The notes beneath the pieces were generated by a model, which saw nothing but the letters and a program-made list of their open reading frames with translations, had not been told where the DNA came from and searched no databases. Both the position numbers and the translations under genes were made by a program. Below are positions 55,646-64,000 of a stretch of 64,000 nt of DNA, piece by piece (position 1 is the stretch's first letter; the number at the start of each line of letters is the position of its first letter). Where the stretch lies: positions 335,001 through 399,000 of the forward strand of contig CP046062.1 in NCBI GenBank assembly GCA_009676745.1, given 5' to 3'. This DNA comes from Leuconostoc mesenteroides subsp. mesenteroides. Its GTDB lineage: Bacteria; Bacillota; Bacilli; Lactobacillales; Lactobacillaceae.

Positions 55646-56770
55646 TTAATTTTCGATGGTTAATTCTTCCAAAGTAACCGGTGCGTTTGTTAGTAATTTA
55701 TAACCATCGCTAGTTATCAACACCGTATCTGAATGTCGATAGCCACCTTGACCTTCGAAATAAATTGCGGGCTCTACTGAAACAACCATATTCTCTTTCA
55801 AAACTGTATCATTACCTAATGATAATGTTGGCTCTTCATGGTTATTTAATCCGATACCATGACCAGGTCGATGAAGAATGTTATCCTTGAGCCGCTGATC
55901 AATGAGGTAATCTCGTACTTTTGCCTCTACTTCAGATGCCTTAACACCCGGTCGTAACATATCGAGCATTATATTCCTAGCTGTCATCATTTGATTAAAG
56001 CGTGTTTCTTCTTCTTTTGTTGGTTTCTCCATAAAGAAAGTACGTTCACATTCGGCGGCATAGCCTGCCAATCTAAACACGGCGACATTAACATTTGGCC
56101 CATGATCAACTGTTCCCGAAACATCAGGAATGCTATGGGGCATGAAACTATAATTCGATGGCCATACACCGTTTGTTACTCTGTTCGTGAGACTGAAATT
56201 ATCTGTGATTTCTTTACCCACTACTTTAAACGGGAGATTATAAAGGTCTATCACTTTGGCGTCTTTATTCACTTGGTTTAACGTTGCACGAACAACTTGA
56301 CTACATACTTTTGCAGTTGTTGAAATTTTGTCAATTTCATAAGCGCTTTTTATTTCGCGTAACTTTTTGATGATATTATTTGGTTGCCAATCTATTATCG
56401 GTGTCTTGGTAATTATTTCTAAAAGCGCATTATTTTCGATACCAATTTTATCCAACCCTTCAAAGATTTTTGTTACCATCTCGTACCAGTTTTGACCAGC
56501 TTCAGACGTAACATCAAAATATGTTTGAATTTCGTAATCAAAATAGTCAACATCAATGTGTGATTCTTCTAATTTTGGTACCAACATCAAAGGTTTTTTA
56601 TCTGGATAAATGATTAAGAAAAATGGTCGTTGTTCGGGACTATAATCAATATTTGTCAGATACCATATGTCTTCTACATCTGTTATTACGTATGCACTCA
56701 ACCCTTTTTCTTGCAGGAGCCTTTGGCAATTTTGGATACGTTTATTTATTTCATCACTGAGTATACTCAT
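55646..56770 (-). CDS. M24 family (creatinase/prolidase fold) protein with altered metal ligands
   Basis: A 374-aa pita-bread fold protein. The creatinase N domain (residues 8-135) precedes an M24 domain. The catalytic-region His304 (GHGIGLNNHEEP) and Glu333 (SVEPAIY) are kept. The first Asp of the dimetal site is Val229, the second is Glu240 (AECERTF), and the last Glu is Ser347 (YRHSD). True Xaa-Pro peptidases keep all five, so metal-dependent peptidase activity is doubtful. Metal-free relatives such as creatinase suggest an amidinohydrolase- or amidohydrolase-like role. AAAAGGA precedes the ATG. Confidence 0.75.
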   Translation of the reverse strand: MSILSDEINKRIQNCQRLLQEKGLSAYVITDVEDIWYLTNIDYSPEQRPFFLIIYPDKKPLMLVPKLEESHIDVDYFDYEIQTYFDVTSEAGQNWYEMVTKIFEGLDKIGIENNALLEIITKTPIIDWQPNNIIKKLREIKSAYEIDKISTTAKVCSQVVRATLNQVNKDAKVIDLYNLPFKVVGKEITDNFSLTNRVTNGVWPSNYSFMPHSIPDVSGTVDHGPNVNVAVFRLAGYAAECERTFFMEKPTKEEETRFNQMMTARNIMLDMLRPGVKASEVEAKVRDYLIDQRLKDNILHRPGHGIGLNNHEEPTLSLGNDTVLKENMVVSVEPAIYFEGQGGYRHSDTVLITSDGYKLLTNAPVTLEELTIEN

Positions 56771-56788
56771 AATTTCCTTTTTTAAATA

Positions 56789-59536
56789 TTAACTGTGTTT
56801 ATAATTAATTTTCTTGATTTTTAATTGTTTGAACATATAGAAACCAATCATAATCAATGTAAAGGCAACAAATATGCCAAACATAATCATTACATCACTT
56901 TTAGCGGATCCACCAATCATCAACGTTTCTCGTAATGCATTGACCGAATAAGTCATCGGCAAATATGGGTGTATGGCTTCAAAGAAACCATTTGACAATT
57001 GAATTGGATATGTTCCTGCGGAACCGCCCAACTGGACAACCATCAAAATCATTGCCAGGAATGAACCGACTTTACCAAACCATAAATTAAGGGATGTTAC
57101 GACGTTAATGAAAGTAAATGATACAAGAATCAGTACCCAAAAAGTGGCAGTATAGTGAACTGGTTTGATGCCAATGATACTAATAGAAACAAAATACATA
57201 ATTGCTGCTTGCAAAAATGCGAATGGATAAAGCACAGACATTTTGCTTGCCCACCAACTAATAGCTTTTTTAGGATACTTTATAGGTGTCACTAAATCAA
57301 ACATCAGGTTAAAGGCAACAGCACCAACAAACAGTGCCACTGACAACATATAAGGTGCCATAGCTGTACCATTATTGGGAACTTCATCTTTTTCCACATG
57401 CTTGGTGCTTGCTGGGGTAGCTAATTGATTATACGTTAATCGATTTGAGTTGATTTTATTAACTTTGTTGTTTGCTTGACCTAGCTTGTCAGCGAGCGTT
57501 TCATTCCCATCTTTAACTTTCGTCAGGCCATCACCAAGTTTTGCTGACCCATCAGCCAACTTGGCACTGCCATCTGCTATCTTTGTCGCGCCATTAGCTA
57601 ATTGAGTCGAGCCACTTAGCAACTTACTATTATTAGCAGTTAATTTGTCCAAACCTGCTGTTAACTGACCACTTCCAGATGACAACTTTGAGGTCGCTGA
57701 ACCTAAAGCAGGCATCTTTTCATTTAGTGATGATAGGCCGGTGCTGAGTTTCTGGGATCCAGCATTTAACTTGTCACTATTTTGTGACAGTTTTTGGGTA
57801 CCATTGCTTAACTTAGAACTACCATTAGCTAAACTTTCAATACCACTAGTGAGTGATGGTACATTCGTATTCAGTTGTTCAAGCCCCTCTTGTAATTGTG
57901 TTGAACCACTAACTAACTGTTCTGATTTCCCGCTTAATTGTGACAGCCCACTAGTCAATTTTGTTGCGCCACTACTTAATTGTGCAGTTGAATCACCGAC
58001 TTTATTAAGTGAACCAACCAAACTACTAATACCACCATACAAAGTTTTTGTATCATCACTAGTTCCATAACTAGTGTTTAGTGTATTCACCGCTGACTTC
58101 AACTGTGACATATTCGTATTACTAGATTTGATTAATGCATTTAAGCTAGTTTGTAATTCACTTAGATTAGTTGTTGCTGATTTCAGTGAATTGTTAATGT
58201 CATCTGTTGGTAATAATGCTGTTTCTAATGCACTGACTTGCGTGTCAGTTAACTTTTGTGTCTTAGCCACAGATTCGATTTTACTTTGCGTACCATTGAT
58301 GTAATTACTAATCGTAGTAACGTTTGTTGCAAGACTACTCATATTACTGGTTAATTTAGTAATTTGCTCAGAATTTTGATTACTGTTGTCTAACGAGGTA
58401 TTCAACTGGTTCAAACCTGTCTGAAAACTTTGTAGCCCTGTCTGTAACTGCGTCATTTTATTTTTAGCGTCGTCACTATTTAAAGCTTCATTCATTTGTA
58501 CCAAGCCATCGGAAACTTTTTGGCTTCCTTTATATGCCTCGTCTGTTCCAGTTGTGTATGCACTAACACCTTTGGTCAAAGAACTCGACCCGTTCGTTAG
58601 TTTATTCACACCAGTAGCCAAATTACCACTACCTTGCGCTAATTTTTGTGCGCCAGTATTAAGCGAATTAACGCCGGTATTTATTTGACTCACACCTGCT
58701 GTATATTGCTGCAGACCACTATTTAAACTCGATGATCCAGTAGACAACTGTGAAACACCATTACTAAGCGTGGGCATTTTTTCACCTAATTGTCCCAAAC
58801 CAGCAGTTACTTTTGAGCTTCCTGCATCAAGTTGGCTCACACCATTAAAGTATTGTGATAATCCATCTGTCAGTGTAGTCGTACCATTACTGAAAGTCAA
58901 ACCGCTTGAAGCAAGTGTCTGTAAATTGGTTGTAATTGTCTGATTCCCAGATTGTAATTGTTCTGTTCCATCAACTAACTTTTTATTACCGTTAGCTGCT
59001 GTACCCATACCATTGCCTAACGTTTTAATTTGTTTAAACAAAGTCTCAGCATAAGTCTTTGTTACTTGTTGTGAAATTGAGTTCGTAATGCTTTCAGCTG
59101 CTGATTTTGAAAACTTTCCAGCGATAAAACTATGCCCTGAACTCGTTGTATAGTGAATTAACATCTTTTTGGGATGTGCATCCAGTAATGTCGTCGCATT
59201 TTCCGAAAAATTCTTTGGGATTGTCATGACCATATAGTACTTACCATCGGACAATCCTTTTTTAGCTTCTTTTTGGGATGGGAAACTAAACTTCATTGCA
59301 TCTGAATCTGCTAAGTTATCTTTTAGCTTAGATCCCACTGCTAACTCCTTGCCTTGGTAATGTACTGATTTGTCCTCATTAATAACTGCCACGGGCAAAT
59401 CTTTTATTTTGCCATAAGGATCCCACATCGATTTAAGAAACCCAACCGCATAAATTGACGGAATCAATACAATAGCAATTAAAACAACCACCATAAATTT
59501 ATTTTTCCATATTTTTTTCCATTCTATTCCGAGCAT
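56789..59536 (-). CDS. YhgE/Pip-family membrane protein
   Basis: A 915-aa protein. The N-terminal helix (residues 7-27) is followed by WDPYGKIKDLPVAVINEDK near 39-57, the YhgE signature. A long extracellular region of about 400 residues is built from LxxGxxxLxxG-type heptad repeats rich in Ser, Asn and Gln. The C-terminal part has five or six membrane segments like ABC-2 permeases. Relatives include phage infection protein Pip and type VII-linked EsaA. The ATG at 59536 has GGGGAG 5 nt upstream; a TTG at 59620 is not supported. Divergent from a TetR gene. Confidence 0.85.
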   Translation of the reverse strand: MLGIEWKKIWKNKFMVVVLIAIVLIPSIYAVGFLKSMWDPYGKIKDLPVAVINEDKSVHYQGKELAVGSKLKDNLADSDAMKFSFPSQKEAKKGLSDGKYYMVMTIPKNFSENATTLLDAHPKKMLIHYTTSSGHSFIAGKFSKSAAESITNSISQQVTKTYAETLFKQIKTLGNGMGTAANGNKKLVDGTEQLQSGNQTITTNLQTLASSGLTFSNGTTTLTDGLSQYFNGVSQLDAGSSKVTAGLGQLGEKMPTLSNGVSQLSTGSSSLNSGLQQYTAGVSQINTGVNSLNTGAQKLAQGSGNLATGVNKLTNGSSSLTKGVSAYTTGTDEAYKGSQKVSDGLVQMNEALNSDDAKNKMTQLQTGLQSFQTGLNQLNTSLDNSNQNSEQITKLTSNMSSLATNVTTISNYINGTQSKIESVAKTQKLTDTQVSALETALLPTDDINNSLKSATTNLSELQTSLNALIKSSNTNMSQLKSAVNTLNTSYGTSDDTKTLYGGISSLVGSLNKVGDSTAQLSSGATKLTSGLSQLSGKSEQLVSGSTQLQEGLEQLNTNVPSLTSGIESLANGSSKLSNGTQKLSQNSDKLNAGSQKLSTGLSSLNEKMPALGSATSKLSSGSGQLTAGLDKLTANNSKLLSGSTQLANGATKIADGSAKLADGSAKLGDGLTKVKDGNETLADKLGQANNKVNKINSNRLTYNQLATPASTKHVEKDEVPNNGTAMAPYMLSVALFVGAVAFNLMFDLVTPIKYPKKAISWWASKMSVLYPFAFLQAAIMYFVSISIIGIKPVHYTATFWVLILVSFTFINVVTSLNLWFGKVGSFLAMILMVVQLGGSAGTYPIQLSNGFFEAIHPYLPMTYSVNALRETLMIGGSAKSDVMIMFGIFVAFTLIMIGFYMFKQLKIKKINYKHS

Positions 59537-59592
59537 ATTACTCCCCTTTTTTAACAACGTGTTGCTTTTTTTGTAGCTATAGTTTATATTAG

Positions 59593-59615
59593 CATTGGTT
59601 ATATATAAATCAATG
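59593..59615. promoter_or_regulatory. Candidate TetR operator
   Basis: Near-perfect palindrome with arms CATTGGTT and AATCAATG around ATATATA, in the spacer between the divergent yhgE-type and tetR genes. A wider AGCATT/AATGCT repeat flanks it. Confidence 0.5.
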
Positions 59616-59658
59616 TACAAATGCTAAGGGATTTGTCTAATTTTATGAGGAGATTATT

Positions 59659-60276
59659 ATGAATCGGCAGGAAAAAAATAGATTAACACAGCAACGAATT
59701 ATGGATGCTTTCGTGAAGTTAGTGAGCGAAAAAGGTTTCAACAACTTAACTGTCTCCAACATCACACGAACAGCAAAGCTAAGTCGTGGTACTTTTTATA
59801 TTTACTATCTTGATAAATACGATGTCTTAGAAAAAATTGAGACCTACTTATTAACTAACATGGAAAAACTCATGCAAATTAATATAGATAAGACAATCTC
59901 TTGGCTAGACGATGTTGATAATAATAAATTATCTGCTGAGTTAGATACCTATTCACCGTATCGCAGTTTCATTCAGTCTTTTGATTTTCTCGATAAAAAC
60001 CGTTTTACACTTAAGACACTTCTTTCTCAAAACGGTGATTCACAATTTGTTTATAAGTTGCGCCATTTGATTGATGACCAAATTGACTCACATTACAAAA
60101 ATATTTTTAAAGATGGTAACGAAGTTATTCCCAGTGACTATACACATGACTTATTAATTAGTTCTCTCATTAGTATTATTGGCCATTGGCTAGAAAAAGA
60201 TGACCCTGAATCTCCAGCTGAAATTGCTGAAATTTTGATTAGGAGTCGTATACTGGCTGCTTACCAGGTAAAATAA
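59659..60276 (+). CDS. TetR/AcrR family regulator
   Basis: A 205-aa repressor. The N-terminal TetR domain (RIMDAFVKLVSEKGFNNLTVSNITRTAKLSRGTFYIYYLDKYDVL, about residues 14-57) has the usual helix-turn-helix. The C-terminal ligand domain resembles the TetR_C group found beside YhgE/Pip genes. It is divergent from that gene and probably controls it through the palindrome at 59593-59615. GAGGAG precedes the ATG. Confidence 0.87.
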   Translation: MNRQEKNRLTQQRIMDAFVKLVSEKGFNNLTVSNITRTAKLSRGTFYIYYLDKYDVLEKIETYLLTNMEKLMQINIDKTISWLDDVDNNKLSAELDTYSPYRSFIQSFDFLDKNRFTLKTLLSQNGDSQFVYKLRHLIDDQIDSHYKNIFKDGNEVIPSDYTHDLLISSLISIIGHWLEKDDPESPAEIAEILIRSRILAAYQVK

Positions 60277-60340
60277 TTTTTATAACATAAAATCAAGTCT
60301 CAACCACTTTTCCTAAAGTGCTACTGACACTAAATTTAAT

Positions 60341-60381
60341 AAAACAAAGAGAATATGCTAGTCACATATTCTCTTTGTTTT
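60341..60381. terminator. Bidirectional terminator
   Basis: 17-bp arms AAAACAAAGAGAATATG/CATATTCTCTTTGTTTT between convergent tetR and the LRR gene. Confidence 0.85.
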
Positions 60382-60430
60382 ATATTGATATTGTTGGAAT
60401 TATCAAAACACAATAGTGAGCGATTGCATT

Positions 60431-62047
60431 TTAGTTCAACATATAGCCGCTATTCGAATCAAAATAGTGAACACTACCGTCCTTGAATTTGATAGAATAG
60501 CCCTTTACTTGTGTACCATCGGATTTAAAATAGTAGGTATGTCCATCAATAATTTGTTTACCTATTACAGGTACACCATTACCGTCTAAGTACTTCCACG
60601 TACCATCATTCATTTCTACAAAACGATTTTTAATTGTGCTAGTTGCTTGCGGCTGACCTGTGTTAGTTATGCCAAAAGGATATAATACAGCTGAAAAATT
60701 TTTTTCAGAATTTGTACTATTAATTGTATTGGTTAATTCTGTTGTACGTGTACTGCTAATTAAGTTACCAGCGAAACACCCAGAACCAACTCTCTGGATA
60801 TTAGCCGGTAATATAATATTTGTCATTTGATTATCAATGAAGGTACCATCCCCCATTGTTTTCAAAGTGGTTGGCAAGTCAACGCTAGTAAGCTGGTTAC
60901 TAGCAAACACAAAATCATTTAATGCTGTCAGACTATTATTTGGTAGATTAACGTTTGCAATATTATTTGATGCAAACGCGTACCAGCCAATGCCTGATAT
61001 ATCAGCATCTAAGCTGCTTGGTAAAGTTAATGTATTGGAAATTTGATTGTCGTAGAAGGCAAAATTACCAATCTGTTTCAGATTTATTGCTTTGGAGAAA
61101 TCCACACCCGTGAGGCCTAATGATTTAAACGCATTATCAGAAACTTTTGTAACATTCGTTGGAATAACAATCGTTTTACCCAATGTAGCGACCCCTGATT
61201 TGACACCAGTCACTACTGTTGGATTATTGCGATCGTAAGTAAAACTTTGTGGGTCATTTATGCTACCTGATACCCCTTTTCCATAAAACTGATGCTTTAA
61301 TGCATATTGCTTAGCAACAGCATCAGCTTGTCCAGTATTTTGCCCAAAAGCTTCATAACCATACCAGCGAACAGGATGATTACCGCTACTATCTAATACG
61401 TTATTGGGTAACACCCTAACATTTGAGGCTTGATTTCCATAGAAGGCCCCAGATCCAACACTTAGGTTATTCGTATTTTGTATCGTTGTTAGATCAACCA
61501 TCTTTAAGTGATCACCAGCAAAAGTCCAATCACCAATTGATTTAATTGTTGCTGGAAAAGTGACCGATGTCAAATTAGGATTTTTGGCAAAAGCACCATC
61601 GTTAATATGTGTTACACCACTAGCAAATGTAATTGAGCTGATTGGGTTGTCATAGAAAATATACCATCCCAAGTTATTATCATTTAGATTAGGATACTGC
61701 ACAGTTGTTAAAGAATTTTTAGCAAACGCATAATCTCCGATAGATTTTAGGTTATTGGCTAAACTAAAATCAACACTCGTAATGCCTTGATTGTAAAAAG
61801 CAGTGTTAGCAATACTGGTAACATTATTCGGAATCACAACCTTTGCACCTGTATGTTGTGATGAATTATCCGAAAAACCATACAACACACCGTCTTTTAT
61901 TTTGAGAGACGGCTGAGGTACTGCATCAGCATGGATAACCTTGCTATTAATACAACATACACCACTAACAAACAACATAATGAACATCATTTTGATCAAA
62001 AGATATTTGATCCCAGCTTTTCTGACCGCATCATCACTATACACCAT
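60431..62047 (-). CDS. BspA-like leucine-rich-repeat surface protein with glucan-binding repeats
   Basis: A 538-aa secreted protein. A signal peptide (hydrophobic residues 15-33, likely cleavage after VIHA near 41) is followed by two blocks of BspA-type LRR_5 repeats (units like VTSIANTAFYNQGITSVDFS), about residues 55-215 and 280-425. The C terminus (about 482-538) has three cell-wall/glucan-binding type repeats: WKYLDGNGVPVIGKQIIDG, YYFKSDGTQVKG, and YFDSNSGYMLN. No LPxTG is present, so attachment is probably through glucan or wall binding, as for Leuconostoc glucansucrases. GAAGGAGG precedes the ATG. Confidence 0.83.
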   Translation of the reverse strand: MVYSDDAVRKAGIKYLLIKMMFIMLFVSGVCCINSKVIHADAVPQPSLKIKDGVLYGFSDNSSQHTGAKVVIPNNVTSIANTAFYNQGITSVDFSLANNLKSIGDYAFAKNSLTTVQYPNLNDNNLGWYIFYDNPISSITFASGVTHINDGAFAKNPNLTSVTFPATIKSIGDWTFAGDHLKMVDLTTIQNTNNLSVGSGAFYGNQASNVRVLPNNVLDSSGNHPVRWYGYEAFGQNTGQADAVAKQYALKHQFYGKGVSGSINDPQSFTYDRNNPTVVTGVKSGVATLGKTIVIPTNVTKVSDNAFKSLGLTGVDFSKAINLKQIGNFAFYDNQISNTLTLPSSLDADISGIGWYAFASNNIANVNLPNNSLTALNDFVFASNQLTSVDLPTTLKTMGDGTFIDNQMTNIILPANIQRVGSGCFAGNLISSTRTTELTNTINSTNSEKNFSAVLYPFGITNTGQPQATSTIKNRFVEMNDGTWKYLDGNGVPVIGKQIIDGHTYYFKSDGTQVKGYSIKFKDGSVHYFDSNSGYMLN

Positions 62048-62111
62048 ACATCGATTCCTCCTTCAATTATTTCGTACTGTAATAAACTCCTTCACAACAT
62101 GTTTTACGATA

Positions 62112-62167
62112 GAAAACTGACTAAGTACTCTTAAAGTTAAATGCGACATCACGTACTCAGAGTTTTC
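62112..62167 (-). promoter_or_regulatory. Stable hairpin in the leader of the LRR gene
   Basis: GAAAACT…GTACTTAG-type arms at 62112-62128 and 62153-62167 form about 15 pairs. A perfect TATAAT on the minus strand lies upstream near 62182-62187, so the hairpin would be in the 5' untranslated region, about 65 nt before the start codon. There is no T run, so it is not a terminator. Confidence 0.45.
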
Positions 62168-62450
62168 TTGTATCTGCTTTCATTATAAGTCACATTATTT
62201 GTTAATACAGTTTTCAACAATCGGTAGGTTAACAATATATTAAATTAATATATTTTCATTTATTACTATATTTGGTATCATTAGAATGTGCTAGAGTGCG
62301 GTCGTGCAAAAACTTATTCGCGTTAAAATGTGTTGACAATATGGCATCGCATATATTTGGAAATAGAGGTATCTTACGTTTGTATATCTAAAACAAACGT
62401 TGAATCAGGTTGCTCAAATAATACACATGCTTTAGAAAGAACGGTATCCA

Positions 62451-62966
62451 ATGAAAACATATGAAAGCAAGGCTGAATTAAATGAAGCCATCAAAACTAG
62501 TTATAAAAAATATATTGATGAATTTGCAAACATTCCAAATTCGCTGAGCCATAAACGGATACAAGATGTTGATCGCACACCAAGCGAAAATATTTCCTAC
62601 CAGTTAGGATGGATTACCGCCCTTTTGAACTGGGAAAAAGACGAAATAGCTGGTAAAGATGTCTTTGTACCAGCAAAGGGTTATAAATGGAATGACTTAG
62701 GCGGACTCTACCAATCATTTTATGATACTTATGCTGATCTTTCCCTTGAAGAACAAATAAATTTACTCAATAGACGTGTTGATGAACTTTGTGAGCTGGT
62801 AAGTTCTTTACCCGATGCTATTTTATTTGAACCCAATAAACGACATTGGGCAACTACCCCTGCCCAATGGCCAGTATGGAAATGGATCCACATCAATTCG
62901 GTAGCACCTTTCAAAACTTTTAGAACCAAGATTCGTAAGTGGAAAAAATTAGTATTGATTAAATAA
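62451..62966 (+). CDS. ClbS/DfsB family four-helix protein (DUF1706)
   Basis: A 171-aa soluble helical protein of the DinB-like superfamily. SENISYQLGWITALLNWEKDE near residues 45-65, FVPAKGYKWNDLGGLYQSFY near 72-91 and the end RTKIRKWKKL are typical of DUF1706/ClbS proteins. ClbS hydrolyses the colibactin cyclopropane; most members have no known substrate. AAAGAACGG precedes the ATG. It is monocistronic. The 400-bp region upstream shows TTGACA at 62333-62338 without a clear -10. Confidence 0.8.
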   Translation: MKTYESKAELNEAIKTSYKKYIDEFANIPNSLSHKRIQDVDRTPSENISYQLGWITALLNWEKDEIAGKDVFVPAKGYKWNDLGGLYQSFYDTYADLSLEEQINLLNRRVDELCELVSSLPDAILFEPNKRHWATTPAQWPVWKWIHINSVAPFKTFRTKIRKWKKLVLIK

Positions 62967-63006
62967 AAAAAGCCATGATAACATATACTGTTACCATGGC
63001 TTTTTT
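62965..63006. terminator. Bidirectional terminator
   Basis: AAAAAAGCCATG/CATGGCTTTTTT with inner TAACA/TGTTA, between convergent genes. Confidence 0.85.
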
Positions 63007-63017
63007 GTTGTTACAGT

Positions 63018-64000
63018 TTAACGTTCATTTTGATACAAATCAACTAACCGTTGCCTTAGTTGATCATCATAAGCTGTTAAATACAAACCGTATTTGCCAC
63101 GTTTAATTAAGACATTCAAAACATTAGCAATAAAATCCTGATATTCTTTGCTTGTAAATTTAATGTCTTTGCGCTTCTTAAAAATCTCTTTATGTGAGTA
63201 TTTTTCTGGCAAAATAGTCATGCTATCCGTTTTGTCATCATAGCCAAATGATGGCCCAATAATCATGCCCACGTAATTTAAATCGAATCCTTGTAACGTG
63301 TAAATTGTACCTACTTGTGTAATAGACGACTCACGTTTAGCCCAGTGCGTACGCTGCGGATCCCATTCATCCCACGGTAAAGAAAAGGTGTCCATTTCAA
63401 CATTATGGCGCCCATCAATACGCGGAAAACCAGAGGTTGCGACTACACGACTCAACCCAACTTCGCGATTTTTAGATTTAATTTCCTCATACAAATCCCC
63501 TGCTGTTGAGAATACTTTAAAGTCAAAATCACTATTACGAGGAAAAGACATCATTGGCTTTTGTGCTGTTAAGTCATCCATCCATTGTACTTGTTCTGAA
63601 CTCGCTACCATACGATATTGAAAATCCATGTCAAATTGTCGGTATGGATGGTTACCAACTGTCTGACGTAATAGGTCTTGTGACCAGTACATTTTAGACT
63701 GAAAAACTTGTGCAAAGTCATAGACGACCACCACAATTTTGGCTAAGTTCATTAAATCTGTAAGCTGATTCTCACCTCGATAGTGCGCATAAGGCTCTGG
63801 TTTTGAATATAATAAATGTGCCTCATCTACGAAAATAACATCATATTTCCAATTGTTTTTCTGGGCACGATTAATGAGTGCTGTGGGACGCAAGATATCC
63901 TTTTCTTTCATGCCAGGAATATCATGGGCCAGATCTTGATAAGCTTTAAATAATTCGGGATGGTTAACAACTAAAGCGGTTTTATAACGTTTATCCGTCA
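63018..64000 (-). CDS. DUF2075 NTPase/helicase-like protein, 5' end outside window
   Basis: At least 327 residues; the frame is open to the right edge and no start need lie inside. VIFVDEAHLL near residue 55 of the visible part is Walker B (DEAH). VVVVYDFAQVFQSKMYW, FDMDFQYRMVASSEQVQWMDDL and TIYTLQGFDLNYVGMIIGPSF are typical of the DUF2075 domain of SF1-like NTPases. The Walker A part lies outside the window. These proteins occur alone, or as parts of restriction and defence genes. Here the partner genes cannot be seen. Confidence 0.8.
   Translation of the reverse strand, partial: TDKRYKTALVVNHPELFKAYQDLAHDIPGMKEKDILRPTALINRAQKNNWKYDVIFVDEAHLLYSKPEPYAHYRGENQLTDLMNLAKIVVVVYDFAQVFQSKMYWSQDLLRQTVGNHPYRQFDMDFQYRMVASSEQVQWMDDLTAQKPMMSFPRNSDFDFKVFSTAGDLYEEIKSKNREVGLSRVVATSGFPRIDGRHNVEMDTFSLPWDEWDPQRTHWAKRESSITQVGTIYTLQGFDLNYVGMIIGPSFGYDDKTDSMTILPEKYSHKEIFKKRKDIKFTSKEYQDFIANVLNVLIKRGKYGLYLTAYDDQLRQRLVDLYQNER

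Overview
The window looks like a chromosomal segment of a Leuconostoc species in the L. mesenteroides / pseudomesenteroides group. The 16S rRNA gene at the left edge, the low G+C content, the clusterless MutY, the csp/gpmA/uraA/atp gene set and the glucan-binding repeats of a surface protein all fit this. Only recognition by eye was possible, so the species is not fixed.

Layout. 1-2004 (minus): 3' flank of 16S, the 16S gene, its leader and two tandem promoters. 2130-5660 (minus): a three-gene operon (aromatic-type aminotransferase, D-2-hydroxyacid dehydrogenase, EIIC-like membrane protein) behind a 220-nt leader that encodes a Phe/Tyr-rich peptide and a terminator hairpin. 5678-13445: housekeeping genes (guanylate kinase-like, amino acid permease, EzrA, S4, YueI-like, RarA, a 6S-like RNA, UspA). 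13446-22251: a decayed IS3 end, a LysP-type permease under a lysine riboswitch, an LCP protein, a second APC permease, TrpRS, HflX with a structured leader, and tRNA-Thr and tRNA-Leu. 22342-29141: AI-2E-family protein, MutY, a new 47-aa basic protein, an MFS pump, ProC, tRNA-Glu, an old-yellow-enzyme oxidoreductase and a LysM cell-wall protein. 29345-34424 (minus): a phosphonate-type ABC importer (phnDCEE) with a cytoplasmic 5'-nucleotidase. 34733-41451 (minus): the F1Fo ATP synthase operon, with a small membrane-protein ORF between atpG and atpD. 41806-51129: UraA, GpmA, a cold-shock protein, an MFS pump with its DUF4811 partner, a CoaA-like kinase, HelD and a PAP2 phosphatase.

From about 51.2 kb the content becomes more accessory: a GNAT acetyltransferase, an immunity-like protein, an ECF sigma/anti-sigma pair with a visible autoregulatory promoter, a frameshifted membrane-linked XRE regulator, a plasmid-type DUF536 protein, an M24 pita-bread protein with altered metal ligands, a YhgE/Pip protein divergent from a TetR regulator, a BspA-like leucine-rich-repeat protein with glucan-binding repeats, a ClbS/DfsB protein and a truncated DUF2075 NTPase running off the right edge.

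The most interesting signal is the leader at 5421-5660. It is a candidate leader-peptide attenuator, with aromatic codons lying inside the first arm of a chain of mutually exclusive stems, upstream of an aromatic transaminase operon. Other notable items are the hflX leader, which can either hide or free the Shine-Dalgarno, the small ORF in the atp operon, and two apparently leaderless genes (mutY and the OYE gene).
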